The notes beneath the pieces are model-generated. The model ran no database searches. It was not told the DNA's origin and saw only the letters and a program-made list of their open reading frames with translations. Source: Muribaculaceae bacterium (GTDB lineage: Bacteria > Bacteroidota > Bacteroidia > Bacteroidales > Muribaculaceae). From it: a stretch of DNA of 64,000 bases. The position numbers and the translations under genes are program-made. This document shows positions 26,494-36,066 of this stretch, piece after piece. The first letter of the stretch is position 1. Each line of letters starts with the position of its first letter. The stretch covers positions 1 to 64,000 of the forward strand of contig JAFTRI010000017.1 of the NCBI GenBank assembly GCA_017462345.1, written 5' to 3'.

Positions 26494-28416
26494 TTAAATA
26501 GTGTTTATGGTAATGATACCGTCGGGGTTGATGGATATTGACCCCTCGTCGAGCAGTGTGCGTATGGCCTCTATCGCCTCCTGTTCGGGAGCTGATGTTT
26601 CCCGGATGATATGGTCGATTGTGTGCCCTCCCGGTTGTGAGGCCATATACATGATTGAACGGCTCAGGTTGTCGGCAGATTGTTTTTGCTGTTCCGGTGT
26701 GAGTTTTCTGTGGGAACGGCACACGTCACATGTGCCGCACGGTTTGTCGGGATTCTCCCCGAAATAGCGGAGCATCGTGTTGACACGGCAGTCGTCTGTC
26801 GTAAATGCAAATGCCTTCATTGCCTCGATGCGCCGTTCAAGGCGTGAACGTTGTTCTTCGTAGACACTTCGGGGAAGTTCAATGTATCGGGGAAGTTCCC
26901 GTGATGTTGTGTAAAGAATGTAGGGTGTTGTCTTGCGTGGGATATAGTGTATGGCATGAAGCCGTGACAGCGACAGCAGTGCCTCGTATATTGCCTGTTC
27001 GGAAATGCCGAGACGGCTTGCAAGCAGGGATTCGTTGATGAATACGTAATCGGCAAACAGTCCGGTGTAGGTGCGTAGCAGCAACTGGAATACGCGGTCG
27101 GTTTCCTGGTCGAGTCTCAGATCGTACAGTTCCTGTTTCGTGAGCAGTATCATGATGCGGGAACGGGTGGAAATCTCTTCGGTGAATTCAATGTATCCGG
27201 CTTGTGTGAGCAGGGTCAATGCGCTGTGAGCAGGAACCGGCCGGAGATCAAAACGCTTGCAGAACAGGTTGAAATTGAATTCGTACACTTGGTTGTAGCC
27301 GCTGCCTACGGCAACATCGAGAAAATTCCCTGCAAGTTCGTAAACGCGGCGTATATAGTCCTTTTCCGGAAATGACTCGCTGACGCGTCGTGATAGTATT
27401 GCCTTGTCGGGTTTAGATGCCAGTAAAACGGCGTAGGAATGTTTCCCGTCGCGTCCTGCACGCCCGGCTTCCTGATAGTATTCTTCGAGAGACGACGGCA
27501 GGTCATGGTGTATTACGGTTCTTACGTCGGGTTTGTCTATTCCCATGCCGAATGCGTTTGTCGCAACCATCACGCGGCAACGGTCATCTTTCCATCGGTT
27601 CTGTTTTTCTTCCTTGTCTTCCGAGGCAAGTCCGGCATGGTAGAAGTCGGCCTTGATTCCTGATTTATTCAGGAAATCGGCAAGCTCTTTGGTGCGTTTT
27701 CTCGACCTTACGTATACGATTGCACTTCCTGATGTGGCTTGCAGGACTTTCAGCATCAATGCTTCCTTATGGTCTCCGTATCTGACGATATATGAAAGGT
27801 TGTCGCGGGAAAAACTGCGTGAAAAAAGGTTGGGCTTGCTGAAATGCAACCGTGCCATGATGTCGTCGACAACTTCGGGGGTGGCCGATGCGGTAAGGGC
27901 GAGTACCGGTGCATCCGGAAAGAATGATCGTATGTCATTGATATGGAGATAGGAGGGGCGGAAGTCGTATCCCCATTGGGAAATGCAGTGGGCTTCGTCA
28001 ACAACGATGAGTTTCACCGGCATGTGCCGGAGGTGATCAATGAAGTTTCGTGAGCGGAGTTTCTCAGGAGATACGTATAGCAGTTTGGCTTTTACGAGAC
28101 TGCATCGGTCTATTGCAAGACGGTGTTCGGCGCGAGACAGTCCCGAGTGCAGGTACACAGCGCTTATTCCGTGACTGCGAAGGTTGTCCGCCTGGTCTTT
28201 CATCAGGGATATTAGTGGTGTGACAACTATGGTCAGGCCGTCGAGCGCTATTGCCGGAATCTGGAATGTTATCGATTTCCCGCCTCCGGTAGGCAACAGC
28301 CCTAGGGTGTCATTCCCTTCAAGTACTGAGAGTATAATGTCTTCCTGAAGTGGGCGGAAGCCATTATATCCCCAGTATTTCAACAGTATGTCGTGAATGA
28401 GCGTTCTTTTGCCCAT
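26494..28416 (-). CDS. recQ: ATP-dependent DNA helicase RecQ (short form)
   Basis: The 640-residue 3'-5' DNA helicase has Walker A in GLLPTGGGKSITFQIPA, the DEAH motif in VVDEAHCISQWGYDFRPSYL, motif IV-VI including YVRSRKRTKELADFL, FGMGIDKPDVR and the arginine finger AGRAGRDG. The zinc site CRVNTMLRYFGE..KPCGTCDVC closes the RecQ-C part, preceded by a winged helix. No HRDC domain follows, unlike E. coli RecQ. It begins 14 bases after recJ and shares its transcript; RecQ and RecJ act together in end resection in the RecF pathway. Confidence 0.93.
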   Translation of the reverse strand: MGKRTLIHDILLKYWGYNGFRPLQEDIILSVLEGNDTLGLLPTGGGKSITFQIPAIALDGLTIVVTPLISLMKDQADNLRSHGISAVYLHSGLSRAEHRLAIDRCSLVKAKLLYVSPEKLRSRNFIDHLRHMPVKLIVVDEAHCISQWGYDFRPSYLHINDIRSFFPDAPVLALTASATPEVVDDIMARLHFSKPNLFSRSFSRDNLSYIVRYGDHKEALMLKVLQATSGSAIVYVRSRKRTKELADFLNKSGIKADFYHAGLASEDKEEKQNRWKDDRCRVMVATNAFGMGIDKPDVRTVIHHDLPSSLEEYYQEAGRAGRDGKHSYAVLLASKPDKAILSRRVSESFPEKDYIRRVYELAGNFLDVAVGSGYNQVYEFNFNLFCKRFDLRPVPAHSALTLLTQAGYIEFTEEISTRSRIMILLTKQELYDLRLDQETDRVFQLLLRTYTGLFADYVFINESLLASRLGISEQAIYEALLSLSRLHAIHYIPRKTTPYILYTTSRELPRYIELPRSVYEEQRSRLERRIEAMKAFAFTTDDCRVNTMLRYFGENPDKPCGTCDVCRSHRKLTPEQQKQSADNLSRSIMYMASQPGGHTIDHIIRETSAPEQEAIEAIRTLLDEGSISINPDGIITINTI

Positions 28417-28430
28417 GACCGTGTCGTGTG

Positions 28431-30158
28431 TCAGTTTGCCATGTGAATCTCCTTGACCAGAAGCTGTACGGTGTTTGCTGCATTGGAGTGCTTGTTCTCT
28501 TCGATACTGTAGCAGATGTCAAACGGCTTGCGGTCATGTATGTGCTGGAAGTGGCGAGCCATGTTGAATGCGATACCGTTTATGACTTTGCCTGACGTGT
28601 TGTCGACAAGCTCGAGTTTGATGTGTTCGAGCTGTTTGCCGACGAGTTTGCTTGTGCCGAAGTCCATAACTCCACGTGTACAGAATACCGGTTTGTTGTT
28701 CCCCGGGCCGAAAGGGTTGAATCTGCGTAGTAGAGAAATGAATTCGGGGGTAATGTCGGCAAATGTCAGGTATGCGTCTATGTCAAGTTGTGGCGTAAGC
28801 TGGTTTGGCGTGATATTGGCAGCCACGTATTCTTCAAAACGACGTGTAAATTCAGGGATGTTCTCCTCTTTGAGGGAAAGCCCGACAGCGTATGTGTGTC
28901 CGCCAAAGTTTTCAAGCAGGTCCCGTGAGGCGTCAACTGCGCTGTAGATGTCAAAGCCTTGGACTGAACGGGAGGAGCCAGTGGCCAGACCGTTGGCGAA
29001 TGTCAGTACAACCGACGGCTTGTAGTACAGTTCGGTGAGGCGTGAAGCGACGATTCCGATGATACCTTTGTGCCAGTCTTTGTTATAGATCACGATAGAT
29101 TTCTTGTCGGAATGCATTTCGCCCCGGGCTTCAAGGATTGCATTGGCTTCTTCGGTAATGCGTTTGTCGAGCTCTTTACGGTCCTTGTTGTACTGGTCGA
29201 TGTTCTTTCCTTTTTCGTAGGCATCGGTCACATCGCGTGCAACCAGCAGTTCCACGGCTTCGCGGCCGCTCTGCATACGCCCTGATGCGTTCAGTCTCGG
29301 TCCTATCTTGAATATTACGTCGCTGATGGTGATTTCGCGGTTGCTCAGCTGGCATATTTTTATGATGGCGCGTAATCCCATGTTGGGATTGGTGTTCAGG
29401 CGTTTGAGCCCATGGTATGCCATTATGCGGTTCTCATCGACCATCGGGACAATATCGGCAGCAATGCTCACTGCCACCAGATCCAGCATTCCTTCCAGAT
29501 CGCTGTTTTCAATGCCGTTGCTTATAGCGAATGCCTGCATGAACTTGTATCCGACACCACATCCCGAAAGATGCTGGCAAGGATAGGTGCTGCCTTCAAG
29601 TTTCGGATTCAGTATGGCTACTGCCGGCGGTAACTCGTCATCCGGAACATGGTGGTCGCATATAATGAAGTCAATGCCTTTTTCTTTGGCATACTTGATC
29701 TCCTCGATAGCCTTTATCCCGCAGTCGAGAATGATTATCAACTTTACGCCGCAATCGGCGGCATCGTCAATGTTTTTTTTCGAGATACCGTATCCCTCGT
29801 CATATCTGGTAGGGATATAGTAGTCGATGTTGGAGTAAAAATTCTGTAAGTACTTGTAGACTAATGCTACGGCGGTTGTCCCGTCAACATCGTAGTCTCC
29901 GTACACCATAATCTTCTCCTTTGACCCCATGGCTTTATTGAGCCTGTTTACAGCTTTGTCCATTTCGGGCATAAGGAACGGGTCGTGCATATCTTTCAGT
30001 GACGGGTGGAAAAACCGTTCGGCTTCCTCTACTGAAGTTATGCCACGCTGAACCAAAAGCTCGCTAATGGGCGGACAATTGGCGAATTTCTTTGCCAATC
30101 CGGTCTCTAATTTTTGTTCTTCTGTAGTAAGGGGCAAGTAGTTCCATTTACTTGTCAT
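28431..30158 (-). CDS. recJ: Single-stranded-DNA-specific exonuclease RecJ
   Basis: The 575-residue DHH-family exonuclease digests ssDNA 5' to 3' in recombination and mismatch repair. It has motif I YGDYDVDGTTA, DHH motif CDHHVPDDELPPA, NPKLEGSTYP, then a DHHA1 domain with GFDIYSAVDASRDLLENFGGH, and an OB-fold near the end (FGPGNNKPVF). Length fits the family. It is first in the recJ-recQ unit, preceded by a 253-base gap that carries a possible structured leader. Confidence 0.93.
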   Translation of the reverse strand: MTSKWNYLPLTTEEQKLETGLAKKFANCPPISELLVQRGITSVEEAERFFHPSLKDMHDPFLMPEMDKAVNRLNKAMGSKEKIMVYGDYDVDGTTAVALVYKYLQNFYSNIDYYIPTRYDEGYGISKKNIDDAADCGVKLIIILDCGIKAIEEIKYAKEKGIDFIICDHHVPDDELPPAVAILNPKLEGSTYPCQHLSGCGVGYKFMQAFAISNGIENSDLEGMLDLVAVSIAADIVPMVDENRIMAYHGLKRLNTNPNMGLRAIIKICQLSNREITISDVIFKIGPRLNASGRMQSGREAVELLVARDVTDAYEKGKNIDQYNKDRKELDKRITEEANAILEARGEMHSDKKSIVIYNKDWHKGIIGIVASRLTELYYKPSVVLTFANGLATGSSRSVQGFDIYSAVDASRDLLENFGGHTYAVGLSLKEENIPEFTRRFEEYVAANITPNQLTPQLDIDAYLTFADITPEFISLLRRFNPFGPGNNKPVFCTRGVMDFGTSKLVGKQLEHIKLELVDNTSGKVINGIAFNMARHFQHIHDRKPFDICYSIEENKHSNAANTVQLLVKEIHMAN

Positions 30159-30181
30159 TTATGTTGTTTTTTTATTATATC

Positions 30182-30230
30182 GTATCCACTGCCTTATCTT
30201 GTGTCCCTATTGGATACTTGGGGCAAGATA
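30182..30230 (-). promoter_or_regulatory. Interlocked inverted repeats in the recJ leader (possible pseudoknot)
   Basis: Two seven-base pairings overlap in H-type pseudoknot order: GTATCCA (30182-30188) with TGGATAC (30211-30217), and TATCTTG (30195-30201) with CAAGATA (30224-30230). They lie 24-72 bases before the recJ start codon. They could equally be protein-binding half-sites. Confidence 0.35.
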
Positions 30231-30341
30231 CGGCATTTGTGTACCGGAAAGTGGTAATGTCCAACGGTACACGGTAATCCGTCATAGAGGCTTCCGGATA
30301 TATTCGAGGAGAGCCGGATAAGCCGACGATATTATGTTAGG

Positions 30342-30349
30342 CAAATATA
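30342..30349 (-). promoter_or_regulatory. Possible -7 box for recJ-recQ
   Basis: TATATTTG on the minus strand, 184 bases before recJ. No -33 box is visible; with this start the interlocked repeats at 30182-30230 would be inside the leader RNA. Confidence 0.4.
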
Positions 30350-30411
30350 GTTATAATTTCCGAATATTCGGGTAGCTTTAATGTAATTTATGGATACGCG
30401 TAAAGACAGTG

Positions 30412-31509
30412 CTACTGGCGCTCGGGCAGATGTATGTCCATCTGGGGGAATGGAAATGATAATCCGAGTTTTGGAAACTCCTTGTATATCTTTTCGTTGT
30501 AATCATAATATACGCTCCAGAATGTTTCCGATCGGGTCCATGCTCTGATTACAAGGTTTACACTACTGTCGGCAAGGGCGCTTACGTTGACTGAGGGGCT
30601 CCGGTCGACTTTTGGAATCATTGCAAGTGTTTTTGCCCGTTCGTTGGCTTTCCATTCGTTGAGCGAGGTCTTGACTTTGCTGTGTCTGGGGAATATGCGT
30701 CTCCATAGGGATTTCCCGGATTCTGTATATTCTTCGCGGTCTTCATCAGAGGTTTCATTGTTTCCCTTTAGTGGAAGCAGTTCGTCTTCGATGTATCGTT
30801 TGATGATACGGTCATCTTTTGCGAACATGCTGAGGATTGCGTTGCGGGCTTTGTCTACATCATCGCCATAGGAGATGCCTATTGTCCATTCCACTCTGCG
30901 GAAATCTTCCTTTGAGGCGTTGTTTATGCTTCCGGTTGACAGCCCGCCATTGGGGATTATTATGGATTTGTTGTCGGCTGTGTTTATTATTGTATGGAAT
31001 ATCTGTATTTCCCTGACGGTTCCTGAATGTCCTTGAGCTTCGATATAGTCTCCGATCTTGTATGGCTTGAGAAGCAGGATAAGAACTCCACCGGCAAAAT
31101 TCTGCAGTGTGCCGCTTAGTGCAATACCGATTGCAACACCGGCCGATGCAAAGATTGCAAGGAATGAACTTGTCTCGATTCCGATAATGCCGATTACTGT
31201 TACTATCAGGATGAAATAGAGTACTATTTTTATGAGACTCAGTACAAATGTGGTCAGTGACTTGTCTACGTTACGTCGAAGAAGTATTGCCAATACTATC
31301 TTGTGTATCTTGTTGACAATGAATTTGCCGATATAGAAAACGAGTATGGCGATTGCAAGGTGTACGGCAAAGTCTATCAACTGGTTGGCAAGCCTATTGG
31401 CGATCTCGTCAAATGACAGGGTTGACAGTTCTCTGATCACAGCTTCTTTATCGGGAATCGAGTCGGTCGGTATCGGTTGTGTAACTTGCAGTAGCGGTAG
31501 CTTCATCAT
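30412..31509 (-). CDS. MscS-family mechanosensitive ion channel
   Basis: The 365-residue protein opens under membrane tension to release solutes on osmotic downshock. Hydrophobic spans lie near residues 45-70 and 85-115. The pore helix contains the family pattern FASAGVAIGIALSGTLQNFAGGVLILLLKP, then PYKIGDYIEAQGHSGTV and the beta domain with IIIPNGGLSTGSINNAS. A 65-70 residue charged insert (ELLPLKGNNETSDEDREEY, SLWRRIFPRHSKVK) splits the cytosolic alpha/beta domain before SVNVSALADSSVNLVIRAW. The gene follows the lytic transglycosylase by 21 bases and likely belongs to the parAB operon. Confidence 0.88.
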   Translation of the reverse strand: MMKLPLLQVTQPIPTDSIPDKEAVIRELSTLSFDEIANRLANQLIDFAVHLAIAILVFYIGKFIVNKIHKIVLAILLRRNVDKSLTTFVLSLIKIVLYFILIVTVIGIIGIETSSFLAIFASAGVAIGIALSGTLQNFAGGVLILLLKPYKIGDYIEAQGHSGTVREIQIFHTIINTADNKSIIIPNGGLSTGSINNASKEDFRRVEWTIGISYGDDVDKARNAILSMFAKDDRIIKRYIEDELLPLKGNNETSDEDREEYTESGKSLWRRIFPRHSKVKTSLNEWKANERAKTLAMIPKVDRSPSVNVSALADSSVNLVIRAWTRSETFWSVYYDYNEKIYKEFPKLGLSFPFPQMDIHLPERQ

Positions 31510-31530
31510 GCGGGATCTTGTTTTTGCAAT

Positions 31531-33171
31531 TTATACACGGGGGATTTTGAGCTTTTGCCCCGCCTTGATTTTTGTTCCGGTTATACCGTTTGCTTTTTTT
31601 ATGTCAGCAACAGTGACGCCACGGTATTTTTTTGCGATCTTGGAAAGGTTTTCTCCTCTCTTGACGGTGTGGTAACGGTATTGTGGCTTTGGTGAGGACT
31701 CTTTTTTCTTGGATGCCTTTTTCCCGGTGCTTTCCTTTACTGTGATGTCCGTATCTGAGGTCAGGTGCGTAGAGTCGGTTGGCGCTTCTCTTTTTGCGAG
31801 AAGTAGGGAGTCCTGTACCGTGGAGTCTTGGGCAAGTACTCTGTTGTCAGTACTTGTATCCTTTATTTCTTCTTTATCGTCTTTGGGCTTGGCTATACGC
31901 TGGTAGGTGTTGATTTTGAGTTTCTGTCCGCGTTTCAGTTTGTTCCGTTTCAGTTTGTTCCACTTCTTGATGTCGGACATCTTGACACCGTAGCGTTTGG
32001 CGATCTTGTTGAGCGTTTCACCGCGTTTTACCTTGTGATACTTTACTACGAGTTTGGTGGTGTAATTGCCGTCGGATGCGTATATGTCCGTCGGATTTAC
32101 TATTGTACGCTGTGCGTAAAGTTCTGTCTTGTGGCTGATGATGCTGTCCTCGCTCATGATGTAGCAGTACACCTGCTTTGAGGGGAGGATTAATGCATAA
32201 GGATGGATGTCACCGGGTATCACGTCCTTACGGAATTGTGGATTCAGTACACGCAGCTCGTCGACCGGAATGTTGAGCACTTCTGAAATCTGGTTGAAGT
32301 GTACGCGCTTGTTTATGTGTATTGAATCGGTAATTATAGGTCGCTTGGCAAGTGCCGGGCTGATATTGTGTTGGTTATAATAGTTCATGACATAGTTGGC
32401 GGCAATGAATCCCGGAACATATCCGCGGGTTTCGGCCGGGAGGTGGTAGTATATTTCCCAAAAGTCTTTTTTCCCTCCGCCTGCACGCCTGATGGCTTTG
32501 TTGACGTTACCGGGCCCGCAGTTATAGGAGGCTATGGCAAGAGACCAGTCTCCGTATATCTCATATAGCTGTTTGAGGTATTTTGCTGCCATTTCCGATG
32601 ATCTTATCGGGTCGCGGCGTTCGTCGACGAGTGAGTTTATCTCCATGCCGAGACCTCGTGCCGTAGGGAGCATGAATTGCCATAGCCCTGTCGCTCCCAC
32701 TCTTGACACTGCGTTGGGGTTTAGTGCCGATTCGATGACTGGAAGATATTTGAGTTCAAGTGGTAAGCCCTCTTTTTCGAGTGCCTGTTCAAAGATGGGC
32801 ATATAGTAAAGGCTCATCCCGAGCATTGTTTCGACAAGCTGACGTTTCCGTTGTGTGTACATCTCGATGTGAGAACGCACGATCTGGTTGAACGGCATTT
32901 CTATGACTGTGGGCATTTCGCGAAGCCGCTTGATGTATACATCATCCGATACGGTCACAACAGGACCGTCGGAGTTGCTTTCGTCAAGACTTGTATAGTT
33001 CTGGATGTACCAGTTCTGCATCATTTTGTGCGTATCGGTCTCGAAACTTTCGGGATATACGATTGCATTGTCGGTGATAGATTCTTTTAGTGTGAGGATG
33101 CCTGATGCAGGGGTTGCCGTGATTGATATGGCCATGCATCCGAGCAGGAGTGTTATGATTGTTTTCTTCAT
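31531..33171 (-). CDS. Membrane-bound lytic murein transglycosylase (MltD-like) with two LysM domains
   Basis: The enzyme cuts peptidoglycan glycan strands with formation of anhydro-muramic ends. The 546-residue protein starts at MKKTIITLLLG (the longer frame would overlap DUF5683) with a signal peptide. It has an SLT domain with catalytic Glu in VIESALNPNAVSRVGATG, followed by LWQFMLPTARGLGM, and SYNCGPGNVNKAI. Two LysM domains (HKVKRGETLNKIAKRYGVK and HTVKRGENLSKIAKKYRGV) bind peptidoglycan, separated by a low-complexity Lys/Ser/Thr/Asp-rich linker. It belongs to the parAB-DUF5683 cluster, as usual in Bacteroidales. Confidence 0.92.
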   Translation of the reverse strand: MKKTIITLLLGCMAISITATPASGILTLKESITDNAIVYPESFETDTHKMMQNWYIQNYTSLDESNSDGPVVTVSDDVYIKRLREMPTVIEMPFNQIVRSHIEMYTQRKRQLVETMLGMSLYYMPIFEQALEKEGLPLELKYLPVIESALNPNAVSRVGATGLWQFMLPTARGLGMEINSLVDERRDPIRSSEMAAKYLKQLYEIYGDWSLAIASYNCGPGNVNKAIRRAGGGKKDFWEIYYHLPAETRGYVPGFIAANYVMNYYNQHNISPALAKRPIITDSIHINKRVHFNQISEVLNIPVDELRVLNPQFRKDVIPGDIHPYALILPSKQVYCYIMSEDSIISHKTELYAQRTIVNPTDIYASDGNYTTKLVVKYHKVKRGETLNKIAKRYGVKMSDIKKWNKLKRNKLKRGQKLKINTYQRIAKPKDDKEEIKDTSTDNRVLAQDSTVQDSLLLAKREAPTDSTHLTSDTDITVKESTGKKASKKKESSPKPQYRYHTVKRGENLSKIAKKYRGVTVADIKKANGITGTKIKAGQKLKIPRV

Positions 33172-33191
33172 TGCGGTAAATGTGATGTCGG

Positions 33192-34034
33192 TTAGAAATT
33201 CAGTGCCCATTGCAAGCCGACTGACGGAAGTTTATAGCGTGAATCGGGAATAAGTGCCGGAGCAACTTGCATGGAAAGGTCGGGAGAGATGTCGAAATGG
33301 GATAATGACGCGTCGACATAAGCGTCGACCATTGCGAGAAGGTAGACTCCAACCATACATATAATGCAAAGGTCACGGTTACGGCGGTAGAAGTCTTTAC
33401 GCGATTTCAGCGTGTTTGTAAGCCATGTCTTGTCAAGGTCTTCCTCCTTTACGTTTTTAGGGAAAAAGTCCATATAGCTTTTGGTTGACGGGTCGCTGTC
33501 CATGATGTCACGGTATGCACGGGTGTAGTCATCGAGCATGCGGTTGTTCCATGATGTAGCGTAGCCGAGACCCAGATAGCCGCCAACGATTATGGGCAGT
33601 TTCCAGTAGCGGCGGTTGTATATCTGCCCCAGTCCCGGAAATAAGGCTGACAGCCATACGGCACGGGTGGGGTCGGGATTGAATTCGAACACTCTCTCCT
33701 GTAGAAGATCGTTGTTATCGGGGATGGTGTCGGTATTTGATACCGGTACGGTCCTGTCAGGGATTGTTGTGGTGTCTGTGGAAACTGCAATATTTCCGGT
33801 GTCGGATAACGTGCTGTCGGCTTTTGTGGCCGTGAACGGTTTCAGCAGATTGCCGGAAGGAACAGAATCGCTGTTCTCTTGTCGTGCGGACTGGATCGGA
33901 CGCTTTACGGGCAGGTGTCTGCTGTCTGAAAAAACGTTAAAAGGAAACAGCAGCGCAAATATCAGTACGCTGATTATCCCTTTTGACGATTTTCCCAATG
34001 AATCGCAAAATTGGTGGTTATTATTTTTTTTCAT
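33192..34034 (-). CDS. DUF5683 domain protein
   Basis: The 280-residue protein starts with a hydrophobic N-terminus (GIISVLIFALLFPFNVFS) and a long Thr/Asp/Ser-rich spacer. A C-terminal DUF5683 domain follows: AVWLSALFPGLGQIYNRRYWKLPIIVGG, GYATSWNNRMLDDYTRAYR, LCIICMVGVYLLAMVDAYVDA and SVGLQWALNF. The function is unknown. The domain regularly accompanies ParAB and a lytic transglycosylase in Bacteroidetes, pointing to envelope or division-linked work. Confidence 0.85.
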   Translation of the reverse strand: MKKNNNHQFCDSLGKSSKGIISVLIFALLFPFNVFSDSRHLPVKRPIQSARQENSDSVPSGNLLKPFTATKADSTLSDTGNIAVSTDTTTIPDRTVPVSNTDTIPDNNDLLQERVFEFNPDPTRAVWLSALFPGLGQIYNRRYWKLPIIVGGYLGLGYATSWNNRMLDDYTRAYRDIMDSDPSTKSYMDFFPKNVKEEDLDKTWLTNTLKSRKDFYRRNRDLCIICMVGVYLLAMVDAYVDASLSHFDISPDLSMQVAPALIPDSRYKLPSVGLQWALNF

Positions 34035-34104
34035 CCGTTAAAGCGTTGGCTCATAGTATATTTGTGACTGCCGTGCTGTTGCGCCGACAGCGTAGTGATG
34101 AGCC

Positions 34105-35001
34105 TTAGTTTTCTTGATTTTTTATTGTGTCAAAGATAGTAATTAATCGTGCAAGTTCATCTTCATTTTTGAAAGGAAATGTTATTTTTCCTTTACCGGT
34201 ATTGTCACAGGTGAATTGGACCTGGGTCTTGAATGCTGTTGACAGGTGCTTTCGTAGAATTTCAAATTCTTTCGGGCTGTATTTCGCTTTCGTCGCTGTC
34301 GGTTCGGACTGGGACTCTCCTTCGGCGGCTTTCTGGTAGGTTTTGGCTAATTCTTCGACTTTCCGCACCGATAGCCCGTGTTTGATGATTTCGTTATAGA
34401 GTTTAAGTTGTAATGTCGGTTTGTCAATGGAGAGTAATGCCCGGGCGTGTCCCATATCGACACGCTTGTCTCTCAATCCCAGTTGGACCTCGGCCGGTAG
34501 TTTCAGCAGGCGTAGGAAATTGGCGATTGTTGTTCGCTTTTTCCCGATTCGTTCACTGAGCCGTTCTTGAGTGAGATTGTACTGGTCGATGAGTTTTTTG
34601 AATGTTAATGCGATTTCGATGGCATTCAGGTCTTCACGCTGAATATTCTCTATAAGGGCCATTTCAGTCAATTCGCTGTCATTGACCGTGCGTATGTATG
34701 CCGGTACTGACACGAGACCGGCTTTCAGGGCTGCGCGGTAACGGCGTTCTCCGGCTATTATCTGGTAGGAATTGGTTCCGGTTTTACGTAGCGACAAGGG
34801 TTGGATTATCCCCAGTTCGCGTATCGATGTCGCCAGTTCGTCAAGGGCGTCTTCATCAAAAGTTGTGCGTGGTTGGTCGGGGTTAGGGGAAATGAGTGAG
34901 AGGTCGATGTCGTTTATTGCCGATGAGCCGCGGGCGGGAACATCATCCATCGAAATGAGGGAGTCAAGGCCTCGTCCCAATGCGTTTCGTTTTATTGCCA
35001 T
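34105..35001 (-). CDS. parB: ParB/Spo0J-type chromosome partition protein
   Basis: ParB binds centromere-like parS sites, hydrolyses CTP and spreads along DNA to segregate the origin. The 298-residue protein has the Spo0J N-terminus (NALGRGLDSLI, LISPNPDQPR), the CTP-binding patch GERRYRAALKAG and ENIQREDLN. An HTH region follows (LTQERLSERIGKKRTTIANFLRLLKLP) and a basic C-terminal dimerisation domain. It is 35 bases behind parA. I saw no parS-like palindrome in the window. Confidence 0.94.
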   Translation of the reverse strand: MAIKRNALGRGLDSLISMDDVPARGSSAINDIDLSLISPNPDQPRTTFDEDALDELATSIRELGIIQPLSLRKTGTNSYQIIAGERRYRAALKAGLVSVPAYIRTVNDSELTEMALIENIQREDLNAIEIALTFKKLIDQYNLTQERLSERIGKKRTTIANFLRLLKLPAEVQLGLRDKRVDMGHARALLSIDKPTLQLKLYNEIIKHGLSVRKVEELAKTYQKAAEGESQSEPTATKAKYSPKEFEILRKHLSTAFKTQVQFTCDNTGKGKITFPFKNEDELARLITIFDTIKNQEN

Positions 35002-35036
35002 GATTATATGTCGGTCAGTTGTTTTTTAGTGGATTG

Positions 35037-35813
35037 TTATTGTCGTTGTTTGCGGTGTTTTGCGATTATTTCCTTGGCAAGCATTATGTGGCTTGTCGCC
35101 CCGCGGCTGTCCGGATCGTACAGTAATGCGGGCAGACCGTGGCTTGGAGCTTCGCTAAGACGTATGTTGCGGGGGATTACCGTGTTGAACACCATATCTC
35201 CGAAGTGACCTTTGAGTTCTTCGTATATCTGGTTGGCAAGTCGCAGTCGCGCATCGTACATTGTCAGCAGGAAACCCTCAATTTCAAGCCCGGGATTGAG
35301 CTTGGATTTTATGATGCGGATGGTGTTCAGCAACTTGCTTATGCCTTCGAGGGCGAAGTACTCGGCTTGTACCGGTATGATTACCGAATGGGCTGCCGTC
35401 AGCGCATTCACGGTAATGAGGCCTAATGACGGTGAGCAGTCGATGATGATATAGTCATATTTTCCGGTAATGGGTTCTAACAGTCGGGCAAGAACTTTTT
35501 CCCGGCCTTGCTTGTTCACCAGTTCAAGCTCTGCTCCGGCAAGGTCTATGCGAGAGCCCACGAGTTGTAACCCCTTTACACATGTATCGACCTGAGAACC
35601 GTCGATAGGGTAGTCGTCGACAAGACATTCGTAGATTGACGATGACATCGATTTCGGGTCGATGCCATAGCCTGAGGTGGCGTTAGCCTGTGGGTCAGCA
35701 TCGATAATCAGTACTTTCTTGCCTTGGTCGGCGAGGGATGCCGCAAGGTTTATTGTTGTGGTAGTTTTCCCCACACCTCCCTTCTGATTGGCTATTGCAA
35801 TTATTTTACCCAT
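35037..35813 (-). CDS. parA: ParA/Soj-type partition ATPase
   Basis: ParA is the ATPase partner of ParB in chromosome segregation. The 258-residue protein has the deviant Walker A motif [14 protein letters not shown] near the N-terminus, [25 protein letters not shown] and [14 protein letters not shown]. The start is set at [10 protein letters not shown]; a longer start adds a poor 15-residue tail. A possible promoter lies 25-55 bases upstream. It heads the operon parA-parB-DUF5683-transglycosylase-mscS. Confidence 0.94.
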   Translation of the reverse strand: MGKIIAIANQKGGVGKTTTTINLAASLADQGKKVLIIDADPQANATSGYGIDPKSMSSSIYECLVDDYPIDGSQVDTCVKGLQLVGSRIDLAGAELELVNKQGREKVLARLLEPITGKYDYIIIDCSPSLGLITVNALTAAHSVIIPVQAEYFALEGISKLLNTIRIIKSKLNPGLEIEGFLLTMYDARLRLANQIYEELKGHFGDMVFNTVIPRNIRLSEAPSHGLPALLYDPDSRGATSHIMLAKEIIAKHRKQRQ

Positions 35814-35837
35814 AGTAAAAAGATTGGTTTTGCACTG

Positions 35838-35868
35838 CAAAGTAATCATATTTTTCACATCGGGGAAA
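35838..35868 (-). promoter_or_regulatory. Possible promoter of parAB
   Basis: On the minus strand: TTTC (35865-35868), 19 bases, TTACTTTG (35838-35845). Each box has one mismatch. Confidence 0.45.
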
Positions 35869-35956
35869 TAGTGTTGTGTCCCAAAATGGATGAAATGTTG
35901 ATAACTGACCGTTTTTGTTGATAACTGTGGCGGTGTCGGTAAAATGATGGAGTAGG

Positions 35957-35987
35957 ATTGCCTCGCAGAAAAGTTTTATTAATTTTG
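35957..35987 (+). promoter_or_regulatory. Promoter of the PorE-like operon
   Basis: ATTG (35957-35960), 19 bases, TAATTTTG (35980-35987). The start codon lies 79 bases downstream. Confidence 0.58.
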
Positions 35988-36066
35988 TAAGGTGGAAAAT
36001 ATAGTGTTTCGGTTTACGTTATATTCTTTATAGAATGGATTTGTAATTTAGAGAAAGCTATTGGAT

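Noticed and set aside
34057..34064. Plus-strand TATATTTG between parB and DUF5683
   Set aside because: It would drive only antisense RNA to parB and has no -33 box.
34105..36066. parS site near parAB
   Set aside because: I searched by eye for a TGTTTCACGTGAAACA-like palindrome and found none in the window.
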